Shown here piece after piece: positions 16,601 through 27,339 of a stretch of 64,000 nt of DNA. The notes under the pieces are model-generated. The model did no database searches. It was not told where the DNA came from and worked only from the letters and a program-made list of their open reading frames with translations. This stretch comes from Actinoplanes xinjiangensis. Its GTDB lineage: Bacteria; Actinomycetota; Actinomycetes; Mycobacteriales; Micromonosporaceae. The translations under genes were made by a program, and so were the position numbers. The DNA is taken from NCBI RefSeq assembly GCF_003148685.1, contig NZ_QGGR01000022.1, positions 62,001 to 126,000 of the forward strand, in the 5' to 3' direction. How positions within the stretch are numbered: the stretch's first letter is position 1; each line of letters opens with the position of its first letter.

Positions 16601-17469
16601 TCACCGCGCCAGGGCGGCATCCCGGCTCGGCGGGGTACCGAACTGGCGGCGGTACTCCCTACTGAACTGTGACGGGCTCTCGTAGCCGACGTGCCGGCTG
16701 ACCCCGGTGACGTCGCCGGGACGGGTGGCCAGCAGGAGCCGGGCCTGCTGGAGCCGGATCTGCTTCTGGAACTGGATCGGGCTCATCGCGGTCACCGCCT
16801 GGAAGTTGCGGTAGAAGGCGGAGACGTCATCCCGGACAGCTGCGCCAGCTCCTCGACCCGGAACGCCGTCGGGTAGTGGTCGCGGATCCACCGGACCGCC
16901 CGCGCGACGTGCGTGAGGTTGCTGTCGGCGAGGCCCAGCTGGCGGACCACGGCGCCCTGCTCGCCGGTGATGACCCGCCACAGGATCTCCCGCTTGATCA
17001 GCGGCGCCAGCACTGCCGCGTCACGCGGGTGATCGAGCAGCCGGACCAGCCGGAGCACCGCGTCGAGCAGCTCGGCGGGCGCGTCGCTGACCGCCATGCC
17101 GGACGGGACCCCGGCGACCGGCGGGAGGTCGCCGGGGGCGGCCTGGAGCAGCAGCTCGGCGACGACGGCGGGCCGCAGGACCAGCCCGAAGCCCAGCGCG
17201 GGACGGTCCGCGGTGGCGCCGATGAAGTTGCCGGTGACGGGCATGTCGACGGACGCGACCAGGTACTGGCCGGCGGAATATTCGTACACCCGGCTGCCCA
17301 GTGCCAGCCGCTTCGTGCCCTGGGCGATGACGGCCAGCACCGTGCCGGTCATCGACGGCTCCGGTGACTCCGGCTGCACGATCCGCGAGAGCAGCACGTC
17401 CTCGACGGGGGTGCGGTGATCCGGGCGTGCGTGACGGGTGACCAGGTCTCTCAGCGCAGCCAGGCTCAT
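16601..17469 (-). pseudogene. AraC family regulator, frameshifted in the DNA-binding domain
   Basis: Residues 1-210 (MSLAALRDLVTRHARPDH...) match the AraC_N cupin type of regulator. The first helix-turn-helix begins as FRVEELAQLSGM, then the frame runs into SPPST and a stop. The expected continuation, SAFYRNFQAVTAMSPIQFQK and on to 'VGYESPSQFSREYRRQFG', lies in the next frame. A single missing base near 16826-16831 accounts for it. As read, the protein loses its recognition helices. The gene diverges from the monooxygenase-hydrolase-SDR operon, which it would normally control. As with its neighbour, real decay and sequencing error cannot be told apart. Confidence 0.8.
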
Positions 17470-17591
17470 GCGCCGATTCTCTCTCCCACGGCAGGATCAG
17501 GCAAGGACCGACGAGCATCGTTCTACCGTCTTTGCAGCTCAGCCTGCTTTTATGGAGACATCGAGATTCCACCCGATGAGAGGAACATCCG

Positions 17592-17906
17592 ATGATCGCG
17601 AGGCACGGGTTCCACGCCACGATGACCGCCCGTCCGGGCAGCGGAGACGAGGTCGTGCGGCTGCTGCTCGACGCGCCGTCCCTGCCGCACCCCGACTGCG
17701 TCGTCTTCCTGGTCGGCCGGTCCGCCGCCGACCCGGACACCGTCCACGTGACCGAGGGCTGGACCAGCGAGCAGGCTCACCAGGCGTTCTTCACCACCGC
17801 GCCGGCCCAGGCCCTGGTCGCCGCCCTCCAACCGCTGCTGACCGGCGAGTCCCGCTACACCGACGAGATCCCGGTCGGCGGCAAGGCGTGGGGAGCACAC
17901 CGATGA
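17592..17906 (+). CDS. Antibiotic-biosynthesis-monooxygenase (ABM) domain protein
   Basis: A 104-residue ferredoxin-like dimeric protein of the ABM/quinol monooxygenase type: 'GFHATMTARPGSGDEVVRLL' at the start and 'VHVTEGWTSEQAHQAFF' in the core. Such proteins oxidise quinols or polyketides without a cofactor, or act as accessory proteins. GAGAGGAAC precedes the ATG. Its stop overlaps the hydrolase start (ATGA), so it is the first gene of a three-gene operon with an alpha/beta hydrolase and an SDR. Together they suit a small detoxification route for a quinone or ester. Confidence 0.82.
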   Translation: MIARHGFHATMTARPGSGDEVVRLLLDAPSLPHPDCVVFLVGRSAADPDTVHVTEGWTSEQAHQAFFTTAPAQALVAALQPLLTGESRYTDEIPVGGKAWGAHR

Positions 17907-18832
17907 GGCCCGCCTACGACCCGGAACTGTCCACCCTGCTGGCCGCCATGCCACCGATGCCGCCGCTCGACGCGCAGACCCTGGCCCAGATCCGCCCGTA
18001 CGCCGCCGGCCCCCGTCCGGACGACGGCTCCGTCGAGCGGCGGGAGGTGACCTTCCCCGCGCCGGACGGCACCCCGATCCCGCTGACGATCCTGAGCCCC
18101 GGTGGCGTCACCGCGGCGCCGTGCGTCTACTGGATCCACGGCGGCGGCATGGTGATGGGCGACCGGTACTCCCAGATCGACATTCCACGGGAGTGGCTCG
18201 ACCGGTTCGGCGCCGTGGTGGTCTCGGTCGACTACCGGCTGGCACCGGAGGCCGACGGCACCACCCTGGTCGACGACTGCTACCACGGCCTGGCATGGGT
18301 CGCCGCGCACGCCGCCGACCTGGGCATCGACCCGGCCCGCATCATCGTGGCGGGTGCCAGCGCCGGCGGTGGCCTCGCCGCCGGAGTGACCCTGATGGCC
18401 CGCGATCGCGCCACCCCGGCGATCGCCGGCCAGATCCTGATCGGCCCGATGCTCGACCACCGCAACGACAGCGCGTCGAGCCGGCAGTTCTCCGGCGGGC
18501 CCGGCGTGTGGACCCGGGAGATGAACGACTTCGGCTGGCGGTCGGTGCTCGGCGGCCTCGGCCCGGTCTCCCCGTACGTCTCCCCCGCGCTCGCCACCGA
18601 CCTCGCCGGCCTGCCCGCCACCTACCTCGACGCCGGCTCGGCCGAGGTGTTCCGCGACGAGAGCGTCGAGTACGCCGCCCGGATCTGGGCGGCCGGCGGC
18701 CGGGCCGACCTGCACATCTGGGCCGGCGGCTGCCACGGCTTCGACGCGCTGTTCCCGCAGGCTCCGATCTCCTCCGCCGCCCGACGGGCCCGTACCGACT
18801 GGCTCGCCCGACTCCTCGAAGAGGTGCGTTGA
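17903..18832 (+). CDS. Alpha/beta hydrolase of the hormone-sensitive lipase family
   Basis: A 309-residue esterase. The oxyanion motif HGGG (YWIHGGGMVMG) and nucleophile elbow GASAGG (serine about 154) define family IV esterases. The Asp and His are in 'AGSAEVFRDE' and 'GGCHGFD'. It should hydrolyse short-chain esters in the cytoplasm. It overlaps the monooxygenase gene by four bases and ends two bases before the SDR start. The N-terminal cap (about 1-60) is present, so the length is normal. Confidence 0.9.
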   Translation: MRPAYDPELSTLLAAMPPMPPLDAQTLAQIRPYAAGPRPDDGSVERREVTFPAPDGTPIPLTILSPGGVTAAPCVYWIHGGGMVMGDRYSQIDIPREWLDRFGAVVVSVDYRLAPEADGTTLVDDCYHGLAWVAAHAADLGIDPARIIVAGASAGGGLAAGVTLMARDRATPAIAGQILIGPMLDHRNDSASSRQFSGGPGVWTREMNDFGWRSVLGGLGPVSPYVSPALATDLAGLPATYLDAGSAEVFRDESVEYAARIWAAGGRADLHIWAGGCHGFDALFPQAPISSAARRARTDWLARLLEEVR

Positions 18833-18834
18833 TC

Positions 18835-19590
18835 ATGCCGATCGCCATCGTCACCGGCGCCGGTTCCGGCATCGGCCGCAGCGCCGCCATCCAGATCGCC
18901 CGGCGCGGCACCGGGGTCGTCCTCACCTATCAGGGCAACCGGTCCGGCGCGCTGGACACCGTCGCCGCCATCGAGAAGGACGGTGGCACCGCGGTCGCCC
19001 TGCCACTGGACCTCGGCCGCTCCGAGACGTTCCCGGCCTTCCGTGACGCGGTGGCCGCGGCCCTGCGCGACGTCTGGCAGCGTGACACCTTCGACCACCT
19101 GGTCAACAACGCCGGCGCCAGCCGGGTCGCACTGTTCGAGGAGACCACCGAGGACACCTTCGACGACCTGATGCGGGTGCTGCTGAAGGGGCCGTACTTC
19201 CTCACCCAGACGCTGCTGCCGCTGCTGGCCGACGGCGGCGCGATCGTCAACGTCACCAGCGGTGCGGCGAGCACCGTCACCGAGCCCGGCTACTCGGTCT
19301 ACGGCGCGATGAAGGGTGGCCTGGTGGTACTGACCCGCTACCTGGCCAAGGAACTCAGCGGCCGCGGCATCCGGGTCAACTCCCTGGCCCCCGGCCCCAC
19401 CCGGACCCGGCTGGGCGACAACGCCTTCGAACGCCATCCGGAGGTGATTCCGGAGCTGGCGGCCCGGACCGCCCTCGGACGGCTGGGCGAACCGGACGAC
19501 GTCGGAGCGGTCATCGCCGCGCTGCTCGGCACCGATCTCGCGTGGATCACCGCGCAGGACATCGACGTCTCGGGCGGTTACGGCCTCTGA
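18835..19590 (+). CDS. SDR family oxidoreductase
   Basis: A 251-residue classical short-chain dehydrogenase. It has the TGxxxGIG cofactor motif (TGAGSGIG, about 7-14), NNAG (about 93), a catalytic serine in 'VNVTSGAAS', and YxxxK (YGAMK). The closing 'ITAQDIDVSGGYGL' is typical of the family. The motif suggests NAD(P) binding. It is the last gene of the ABM-hydrolase-SDR operon and stops six bases before the convergent lipoate ligase gene. Confidence 0.92.
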   Translation: MPIAIVTGAGSGIGRSAAIQIARRGTGVVLTYQGNRSGALDTVAAIEKDGGTAVALPLDLGRSETFPAFRDAVAAALRDVWQRDTFDHLVNNAGASRVALFEETTEDTFDDLMRVLLKGPYFLTQTLLPLLADGGAIVNVTSGAASTVTEPGYSVYGAMKGGLVVLTRYLAKELSGRGIRVNSLAPGPTRTRLGDNAFERHPEVIPELAARTALGRLGEPDDVGAVIAALLGTDLAWITAQDIDVSGGYGL

Positions 19591-19596
19591 GCACGG

Positions 19597-20256
19597 TCAC
19601 AGCGTCGCGGCGTAGGCGGCGCGGACCGCGGCGGCGACCGTCGCCGTGGTCACGCCGGGCACGGTGTCCTCCAGCGCGCCGACGGTGGACGGCTCGAAGT
19701 CGTAGCCGAGCTCGGCGTAGGCCGGGGTCAGCACCTCGCGGAGGCGGGCCGCACCACTGACCTGGATGACCGTGCTGAACAGCCAGCCGTCCCGGGTGAC
19801 CCGCTGGGCCGAGCCGACGATCTTGGCGCCGCCGGCGTTGATGCTGTAGTCGCCGGGGCAGTACTCGCCGGGTACCGGGCCGATCCGGGCGTCCGCGCCG
19901 AGACCGGCGAGCACCTCGGCGTGCAGGGCGGCGAACCGCTGGAACCGCTCGACCGGTTCGAGGGGTTCGCCGGCGGCCCGGTGCACGTGGTCGACGACCA
20001 CACTGCCGGGGTGGTAGGCGGCCAGGCTGCCGCCCTGGGGACGCACGACCGGCAGGAACCCGAACCGCTCGACGGCGGCGGCCGCCCGCGGGTAGCCGGG
20101 GCGCAGCGTGTCGCGGCGGCTGAACGCGGCGGTCGGTTGTGGTGAGTAGATCCGCAGGATGTCCCGGGCGTCGCCGAGGCCGTCGCGTAGCAACCGCGGC
20201 CCGAGCGCCATGTCGTGCGCCGGGTCGCCGGGCCGGTCCACCTCGACGAACGTCAC
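19597..20256 (-). CDS. Lipoate-protein ligase A family protein
   Basis: A 219-residue cytoplasmic ligase. The lipoate-binding loop RPQGGSLAAYHPGS (about 72-85) and the catalytic lysine segment GGAKIVGSAQR (Lys about 145) mark the BPL/LplA/LipB fold. The RPQGG form in place of RRxSGGG is the actinomycete variant. It would attach lipoate to dehydrogenase complexes or GcvH. The GTG has no ribosome binding site, but TAAGAT ends seven bases before it, so the transcript is probably leaderless. The open frame continues upstream but is unlikely to be used. Confidence 0.82.
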   Translation of the reverse strand: MTFVEVDRPGDPAHDMALGPRLLRDGLGDARDILRIYSPQPTAAFSRRDTLRPGYPRAAAAVERFGFLPVVRPQGGSLAAYHPGSVVVDHVHRAAGEPLEPVERFQRFAALHAEVLAGLGADARIGPVPGEYCPGDYSINAGGAKIVGSAQRVTRDGWLFSTVIQVSGAARLREVLTPAYAELGYDFEPSTVGALEDTVPGVTTATVAAAVRAAYAATL

Positions 20257-20413
20257 CCGGACGATCTTACGGAACCGCGGTGGCGGTCGTCGGTGGCCGG
20301 GGCGCCGAGCAGTGGCCCGGCCGGGGGTGACGGCACCTCCCCCGGTCAAGGCCGGACCAGCGCCGGGTTCACCGCGGGAGCACCCGTAGGGGTGCGACCA
20401 GGGTCGCGCGACA

Positions 20414-20442
20414 TTGACGGGCATCACTTGAGATGACAGCGT
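20414..20442 (+). promoter_or_regulatory. Promoter of the serine hydrolase gene
   Basis: TTGACG (20414-20419), 17 bases, CAGCGT (20437-20442), followed by a GGGGAG ribosome site before the ATG at 20478. Two hairpins upstream, with CCGGGGG/CCCCCGG arms near 20321-20345 and GCACCC/GGGTGC near 20380-20396, may insulate it from the lipoate ligase gene. Confidence 0.6.
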
Positions 20443-20477
20443 CGGCGGGGTGGATGTCACTCGGGGGGAGACCAACC

Positions 20478-21662
20478 ATGCCTAGTCGTCGAACGGTTCT
20501 GACCGGATCCGCCGCCGCGGCGATCGCGGCCGGGGCCGGGGTCGGGATCGCATCACCGGCCGCGGCCTCGCCCGGCGGGCCGGACCGGGCCGCGTTACAG
20601 GCGGCGCTGGACCGGATCGTCGCCACCGGCGCCACCGCCGCGCTGGCCCGGCTGGACGGCCCGTCCGGCAGCTGGCGCGGATCCAGCGGGGTGGTGGAGC
20701 TGGGCCGCCCGGCCCGGCCCGCGCCCGGTGGCCTGTACCGGGTCGGCAGCATCACCAAGACCTTCGTGGCCACCGTGATCCTCCAGCTGGCCGGGGAGCG
20801 GCGGCTCGCTCTCGACGACACGCTGGAGCGCTGGCTGCCGGGCGCGATCGCCAACGGCTCGCGGATCACGATCCGCAACCTGCTCCAGCACACCAGCGGG
20901 ATCTTCGACTACACCGACCTGCTGTTCGCGTCCTTCGAGGAGGTGCTGCGCGCCCGGTACCGGACGTTCCGGCCCGAGGAACTGGTCGCGCTCGCCGCCG
21001 CGCAGCCGCCGGTGTTCGAGCCGGGCACCTCGTGGGCCTACTCCAACACCAACTACGTCCTGCTCGGGCTGATCGTGCGGAAGGTGACCGGGCGGGCGTA
21101 CGGCAGGGAGGTCGACCGGCGCATCCTGCGGCCGCTGCGCCTGCACGGCACCGAGGTACCCGGTACCGACACCACGATCGACGGGCCGCACGCCCACGGT
21201 TACGAGCCGGTCGAGCGGGACGGCGGGCCGGTGCCGCTGGACTTCACCGACCTGAACCCGTCGATGGCCCACGCCGCCGGTGAGATCGTCTCCACCACGG
21301 CGGACCTCAACCGCTTCTACCGCACCCTGCTCAGCGGCCGGCTGCTGCGGCGGGCCCAGCTGGCCGAGATGCTGACCCCGGTCGGCGAGCTGAGCTACGG
21401 CCTCGGCATCTACCAGCAGGAGCTGCCCGGCGGCCCGACGCTCTGGGGGCACAGCGGCGGCATCTTCGGCTTCATCAGCTACTCGTTCTCCACACCGGAC
21501 GCCGCCACCCAGCTGAGCATCTCGATCAACCCGTGGATCGGTGACGCCGGGCAGGCGGTCGTCGACCTGGCCCTGCTGGCATTCGGCGTCACCGCGCCGG
21601 CCGCACTACGGGCACCGGCCACACCGTTCCCGGTCATGGGGTTGCGCCCGCCCCGGGCGTGA
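20478..21662 (+). CDS. Exported class C beta-lactamase-like serine hydrolase (D-alanyl-D-alanine carboxypeptidase type)
   Basis: A 394-residue exported enzyme. The N-terminus has a twin-arginine signal (SRRTVLTGSAAAA) ending near SPAAASPGG. The penicillin-binding fold motifs are intact: SxxK at 91-94 (SITK), YxN at 188-190 (YSN) and HxG at 325-327 (HSG). These belong to the R61-type DD-peptidase/esterase group. Its target may be peptidoglycan peptides, D-amino-acid peptides or esters. It has its own promoter and seems monocistronic. Confidence 0.88.
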   Translation: MPSRRTVLTGSAAAAIAAGAGVGIASPAAASPGGPDRAALQAALDRIVATGATAALARLDGPSGSWRGSSGVVELGRPARPAPGGLYRVGSITKTFVATVILQLAGERRLALDDTLERWLPGAIANGSRITIRNLLQHTSGIFDYTDLLFASFEEVLRARYRTFRPEELVALAAAQPPVFEPGTSWAYSNTNYVLLGLIVRKVTGRAYGREVDRRILRPLRLHGTEVPGTDTTIDGPHAHGYEPVERDGGPVPLDFTDLNPSMAHAAGEIVSTTADLNRFYRTLLSGRLLRRAQLAEMLTPVGELSYGLGIYQQELPGGPTLWGHSGGIFGFISYSFSTPDAATQLSISINPWIGDAGQAVVDLALLAFGVTAPAALRAPATPFPVMGLRPPRA

Positions 21663-21693
21663 CGCCGGGGCCGGGGCAGGCGCCCCGGGCGGT

Positions 21694-22314
21694 TCAGACC
21701 AGCACGGCTCCGGGAAAGTACGCCGGGTCGGTGTGCCGGTAGGCCACCGTCAGCGCCTGCGGTGGCAGGCCCAGCGCCGCGATGATCGCCGTGTACTGGG
21801 CCTCGGCGAACTGGCGCCGGATCCGGTCCGGGTCCGGCGCGACCTGCCCGCGCAGAGCGGCGCCGATCCGGGCGAGGTCGGGCTCGGCTGTGGCGAACGG
21901 GGCGAAGGCGCCGGCGTCGGCTCCCAGCGCGCCCTCCGGCAGGACGTGGCCGGACGGGAACGCGACGCCGCCGATCCCGGGCCGGATCACGCCGTCGTCG
22001 CCCTCGAACCATTCGACCAGCATCGACTGATCGGAGACGTACCGGTGGACCCGGGCCCCGCCCCGGTAGACGTGACAGTCGACGAAGTCGGAGTCGACGA
22101 CGTACGTCGCCAGCACCGGGCCGCTCAGCGCCGCGCTGAGGCCTTCAGCGAGGGGACCGAGGTCGGCGACGTCCCAGTCGCCCTCCTCGGGAATCACCGC
22201 CACCCGTTCGGCGGCGACCGGCACCACGATCGCCCGGGCTCCGGTCCCCCGGACCGCCTGCACCGTCGCCGCGAACTCCGCCGCCACCAGCATCGTCTGG
22301 TAACTCGTTCCCAC
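21694..22314 (-). CDS. Hypothetical protein
   Basis: A 206-residue soluble protein I cannot assign. The N-terminal part (residues 2-60) has a helix, then a strand-rich stretch 'GARAIVVPVAAERVAVIPEE'. The middle contains 'VLATYVVDSDFVDCHVYRGG', and the C-terminal region 'RRQFAEAQYTAIIAALGLP' is helical. The pattern resembles small actinomycete proteins annotated only as hypothetical. The GTG is well placed behind GGGGAGG. A TAGCGT -10 candidate lies near 22343-22348 on the minus strand. It stands alone between convergent and co-directional genes. Confidence 0.7.
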   Translation of the reverse strand: MGTSYQTMLVAAEFAATVQAVRGTGARAIVVPVAAERVAVIPEEGDWDVADLGPLAEGLSAALSGPVLATYVVDSDFVDCHVYRGGARVHRYVSDQSMLVEWFEGDDGVIRPGIGGVAFPSGHVLPEGALGADAGAFAPFATAEPDLARIGAALRGQVAPDPDRIRRQFAEAQYTAIIAALGLPPQALTVAYRHTDPAYFPGAVLV

Positions 22315-22402
22315 GCCGCGCCTCCCCGTTTCGACTACGTGGACGCTAGCCGAGCAGACGCCACCGGCGCGGGAGCGATCGCCGGAGAGTCGGGCCCGGG
22401 TC

Positions 22403-23026
22403 CTACCCGGCCGCGGCGGCGGAGGCCTCGATGGACTTGCGCAGGGCCGGCCCGATCGGCCCGCTGATGTCGGCCAGTTCCTGGAGGCGCCGCCGGGCGT
22501 CCCGGCGGGCGCGGCGGTCGAGGACCAGGCCGAGACCGCCGGCGACGACCACGGTCACCAGGGCGGCGTCGGCGGGCTCGACCCGGCTGATCGGATCCTT
22601 CAGAGCCGACCGGACCCGGCCCAGCAGCTCCTTGCGGACCCGGGGGTCGCGGAGGGTGACCCGGGTCCGGGGGATGATCCCGAGCATCCGGTACGGCTCC
22701 AGGCGCACCCAGCCGTCGTCGGCGAGCTGCCGGCGCACCGCGACGACGGTGGCGTGCTGCCGGCGGTCCACCCAGGACTGCCACTTGCGGGGCCGGGAGC
22801 CGGCGATGTCGTCGAGGAGGGTGGCCAGGACCGGGTCGGCATCCGGCCGGCGGGTGCCGGCGGTGGCACGGCCGTTGGTGTCGGTGAGGTGGCCGCTGAG
22901 GTAGAGGTCGGCGAGGGCCGCCGCGCGGACCATGGCGCCGAGGTTGGTGCCGAGGCGGACCCGGCCCTTGGCGGGGTCGTGTGCCAGCAGGAGGATCCGC
23001 TGGGGGAGGCTACCGGGGACGGTCAT
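22403..23026 (-). CDS. GPP34 family phosphoprotein (GOLPH3-like)
   Basis: A 207-residue protein of the GPP34 family: LPQRILLLAHDPAKGRVRLG at the start, 'AALADLYLSGHLTD', 'ADDGWVRLEPYRMLGIIP' in the middle, and a helical C-terminus. Eukaryotic GOLPH3 binds phosphatidylinositol-4-phosphate. Bacterial members are widespread in actinomycetes, and their function is not established, though membrane binding is plausible. The ATG is one base past the stop of the small RHH gene, so it is translated from the SPFH operon. Confidence 0.85.
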   Translation of the reverse strand: MTVPGSLPQRILLLAHDPAKGRVRLGTNLGAMVRAAALADLYLSGHLTDTNGRATAGTRRPDADPVLATLLDDIAGSRPRKWQSWVDRRQHATVVAVRRQLADDGWVRLEPYRMLGIIPRTRVTLRDPRVRKELLGRVRSALKDPISRVEPADAALVTVVVAGGLGLVLDRRARRDARRRLQELADISGPIGPALRKSIEASAAAAG

Positions 23027-23027
23027 C

Positions 23028-23249
23028 TTATTCGTCCTCTTCGTCCGGTTCGGAAGTGCTGGGTGGCCGGCCCGGCCCCCGCATCCGGCCGACTCCCCCG
23101 GGGAGCCGGCCGGCGTCGCTCAGTGCCTTGCGCAGCAGATACTCGATCTGCGCGTTCGTGCTGCGCAGCTCGTCCCCGGCCCACCGTGCGAGGGCGTCGT
23201 GCACGGCGGGATCCAGGCGGAGCAGGAGCTTCTTGCGCTCGGTGGCCAT
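23028..23249 (-). CDS. Small ribbon-helix-helix-like protein
   Basis: A 73-residue protein: KKLLLRLDPAVHDALARWAG then 'DELRSTNAQIEYLLRKALSD', which is the strand-helix-helix pattern of Arc/CopG-type DNA-binding proteins. An acidic, proline-rich tail follows. It lies between an SPFH protein and GPP34 with only a few bases on either side. It could be an autoregulator of the operon acting at the GTGATATCAC palindrome, but such 'Arc-like' small proteins beside SPFH genes have no proven role. Confidence 0.75.
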   Translation of the reverse strand: MATERKKLLLRLDPAVHDALARWAGDELRSTNAQIEYLLRKALSDAGRLPGGVGRMRGPGRPPSTSEPDEEDE

Positions 23250-23253
23250 GTGA

Positions 23254-24165
23254 TCAGGAGTAGAGGGTGCCCGTGTTGACGACGGGCTGGGCGTCCCGGT
23301 CGCCGCAGAGGACCACCAGCAGGTTGCTGACCATGGCGGCCTTGCGCTCCTCGTCCAGCTCGACGACGTCGTGCTCGGTGAGCCGGGCCAGGGCCAGCTC
23401 GACCATGCCGACGGCACCCTCGACGATACGGGTCCGGGCGGCGACGATCGCGTTGGCCTGCTGACGGCGCAGCATGGCGTGGGCGATCTCGGGTGAGTAG
23501 GCCAGGCGGGTCAGCCGCGACTCAATGATCTTCACCCCGGCGGCGGCGACCCGCACACCGATCTCCTCGGACAGCCGGGCGGTGATCTCGTCGGCGTTGT
23601 CCCGCAGCGACATCAGGGTGGTGTCGTGGGAGTCGTAGGAGTAGCTGTTGGCGATGTGCCGCACGGCGGTCTCGGTCTGGATGGCGACGAACTCGATGAA
23701 GTCGTCGACCTCGAAGACCGCACGGGCGGTGTCCTTGACCTGCCAGACGACCACGGCGGCGATCTCGATCGGGTTGCCGTCGGCGTCGTTGACCTTGAGG
23801 ACGTCGGTCTCGTGGTTACGGATCCGGGTGGAGACGCGGCGCCGGGCGGTCAGCGGGTTGACCCAGCGCAGCCCGTCGGTGCGGACGGTGCCGGTGTAGC
23901 GGCCCAGGAGCTGGAGCACGCGGGCCTCGCCCGGGGCGACCGGGGTGAGGCCGAGCAGGGCGAACGCGGCGGCGAGCACGAGCAGGACGCTGACGCCGAG
24001 CAGGCTGAGCACGACGGCGGCGCTGGCCTGCTGCACGGCGACCACGAACACCGCCACGGCCAGCAGGATCACCACGCCGCTGCCGGCGACGACGGGCCAG
24101 CCGGAGGCGTCGCGGGCGGCGCGCTCACGGACCTGCGGGGCGGGAAGGTCGAGGTGTTCGGTCAT
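23254..24165 (-). CDS. SPFH/band 7 (stomatin-like) membrane protein
   Basis: A 303-residue protein with two membrane helices (about 25-75) followed by the SPFH/band 7 domain: '[20 protein letters not shown]', '[16 protein letters not shown]', '[21 protein letters not shown]'. Flotillin-like proteins organise membrane microdomains and often respond to envelope stress. It is the first gene of SPFH-RHH-GPP34 and starts at an ATG behind GAGGGAGG. A near-consensus promoter with a palindrome in the spacer lies upstream. Confidence 0.88.
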   Translation of the reverse strand: MTEHLDLPAPQVRERAARDASGWPVVAGSGVVILLAVAVFVVAVQQASAAVVLSLLGVSVLLVLAAAFALLGLTPVAPGEARVLQLLGRYTGTVRTDGLRWVNPLTARRRVSTRIRNHETDVLKVNDADGNPIEIAAVVVWQVKDTARAVFEVDDFIEFVAIQTETAVRHIANSYSYDSHDTTLMSLRDNADEITARLSEEIGVRVAAAGVKIIESRLTRLAYSPEIAHAMLRRQQANAIVAARTRIVEGAVGMVELALARLTEHDVVELDEERKAAMVSNLLVVLCGDRDAQPVVNTGTLYS

Positions 24166-24195
24166 GTGGGGCCTCCCTCAAGCGGTGATGGCGCC

Positions 24196-24224
24196 ACACT
24201 ATCAATGTGATATCACTTTTTCAA
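24196..24224 (-). promoter_or_regulatory. Promoter and palindromic operator of the SPFH operon
   Basis: Reading leftward: TTGAAA (24219-24224), 17 bases, TAGTGT (24196-24201). The spacer contains the perfect palindrome GTGATATCAC (24207-24216), so a bound dimer would block polymerase. The pattern resembles GntR or RHH operators. The operon's own RHH protein is one candidate. Confidence 0.65.
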
Positions 24225-24236
24225 CCGCCCGGACCG

Positions 24237-24866
24237 TCAGTAGCCGGCGTAGCGGCCGGGGCGGTGATTCATGGCGACGACCAGGTTGAGCACGACCGCA
24301 CCGACGGCGGAGAGCAGGGCGGCGGCGGGCGGCAGGACGAACGCGGAGATCAGGATGACGACGGCGTCGAGGGCCATCTGGACGTACCCGGCCCGCCAGC
24401 CCCAGCGGTCCTGGCAGGTCAGGGCGACCACGCCGAAACCACCGAGGCTGGCGTTGTGGCGGAAGATGATCAGGATGCCGATACCGGCGGCCAGGTTGCC
24501 GGCGATCGTGGCGTACAGCGGGGTCAGCTGCGGCAGCGACATCATCGCCGGGTGCAGCAGCGAGAACGCCGACACCAGGGCGACACCGACCGCGGTACGG
24601 ACGGTGAAGGCCCAGCCCCGCCGGGTGATCGCCAGCACCACGAAGGGCAGATTGACCAGCGCGAACACGGCCGACAACGGCCAGCCGGAGGTGCGTTCGA
24701 TGAGCAGGCCCAGCCCGGCGGTGCCACCGGTCGCGATGCCACCCGCGGCCAGCAGGAACAACCCCAGCGACGCGACGAACGCGCCGGTCACGATGCCGGC
24801 GGCGTCCTCGGTGAGCGAGTGCCGTACGGATTGCGTGACGGTGGGCGCACTGCCGGCCTTGATCAT
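24237..24866 (-). CDS. YitT family membrane protein
   Basis: A 209-residue integral membrane protein with five or six helices. The segment GLFLLAAGGIATGGTAGLGLL and the later 'IIFRHNASLGGFGVVAL' with GG-rich turns are typical of the YitT (DUF161) family, thought to be transporters of unknown substrate. It has no C-terminal DUF2179 extension. It diverges from lon and is followed by the SPFH operon, whose promoter begins right after its stop codon, so it is a separate unit. Confidence 0.8.
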   Translation of the reverse strand: MIKAGSAPTVTQSVRHSLTEDAAGIVTGAFVASLGLFLLAAGGIATGGTAGLGLLIERTSGWPLSAVFALVNLPFVVLAITRRGWAFTVRTAVGVALVSAFSLLHPAMMSLPQLTPLYATIAGNLAAGIGILIIFRHNASLGGFGVVALTCQDRWGWRAGYVQMALDAVVILISAFVLPPAAALLSAVGAVVLNLVVAMNHRPGRYAGY

Positions 24867-24996
24867 GCGGTGAGCGTCCCAAGATCATTCGATCTGCGCA
24901 ATCGCGACCGTTTTGACTGGTCAGATTGCCCAATCCCGCTGAAGGCCCGCGCTGTTCGCCGACAGTGAACGCCGGAAGAAGCGGAATCCCGCCACG

Positions 24997-25017
24997 GTTG
25001 AGCCTGCCGTACTCAAC
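24997..25017 (+). promoter_or_regulatory. HAIR-like HspR operator of lon
   Basis: GTTGAGC, seven bases, ACTCAAC, 15 bases before the GTG of lon. The HspR-associated inverted repeat consensus is CTTGAGT-N7-ACTCAAG. The core TTGAG/CTCAA and the N7 spacing match. HspR control of lon is known in Streptomyces. TTGACT at 24914-24919 is a possible -35, but no good -10 is seen. Confidence 0.7.
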
Positions 25018-25032
25018 TTCCCGGAGGTAACC

Positions 25033-27335
<2,303 letters not shown>

Positions 27336-27339
<4 letters not shown>

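Noticed and set aside
16014-16604. Minus-strand frame opposite the frameshifted esterase
   Set aside because: Shadow of the esterase reading frame, with catalytic motifs clearly on the plus strand.
18121-18834. In-frame extension upstream of the SDR gene
   Set aside because: The extension is Arg-rich and lies wholly inside the hydrolase gene in another frame; the SDR fold starts at MPIAIVTG.
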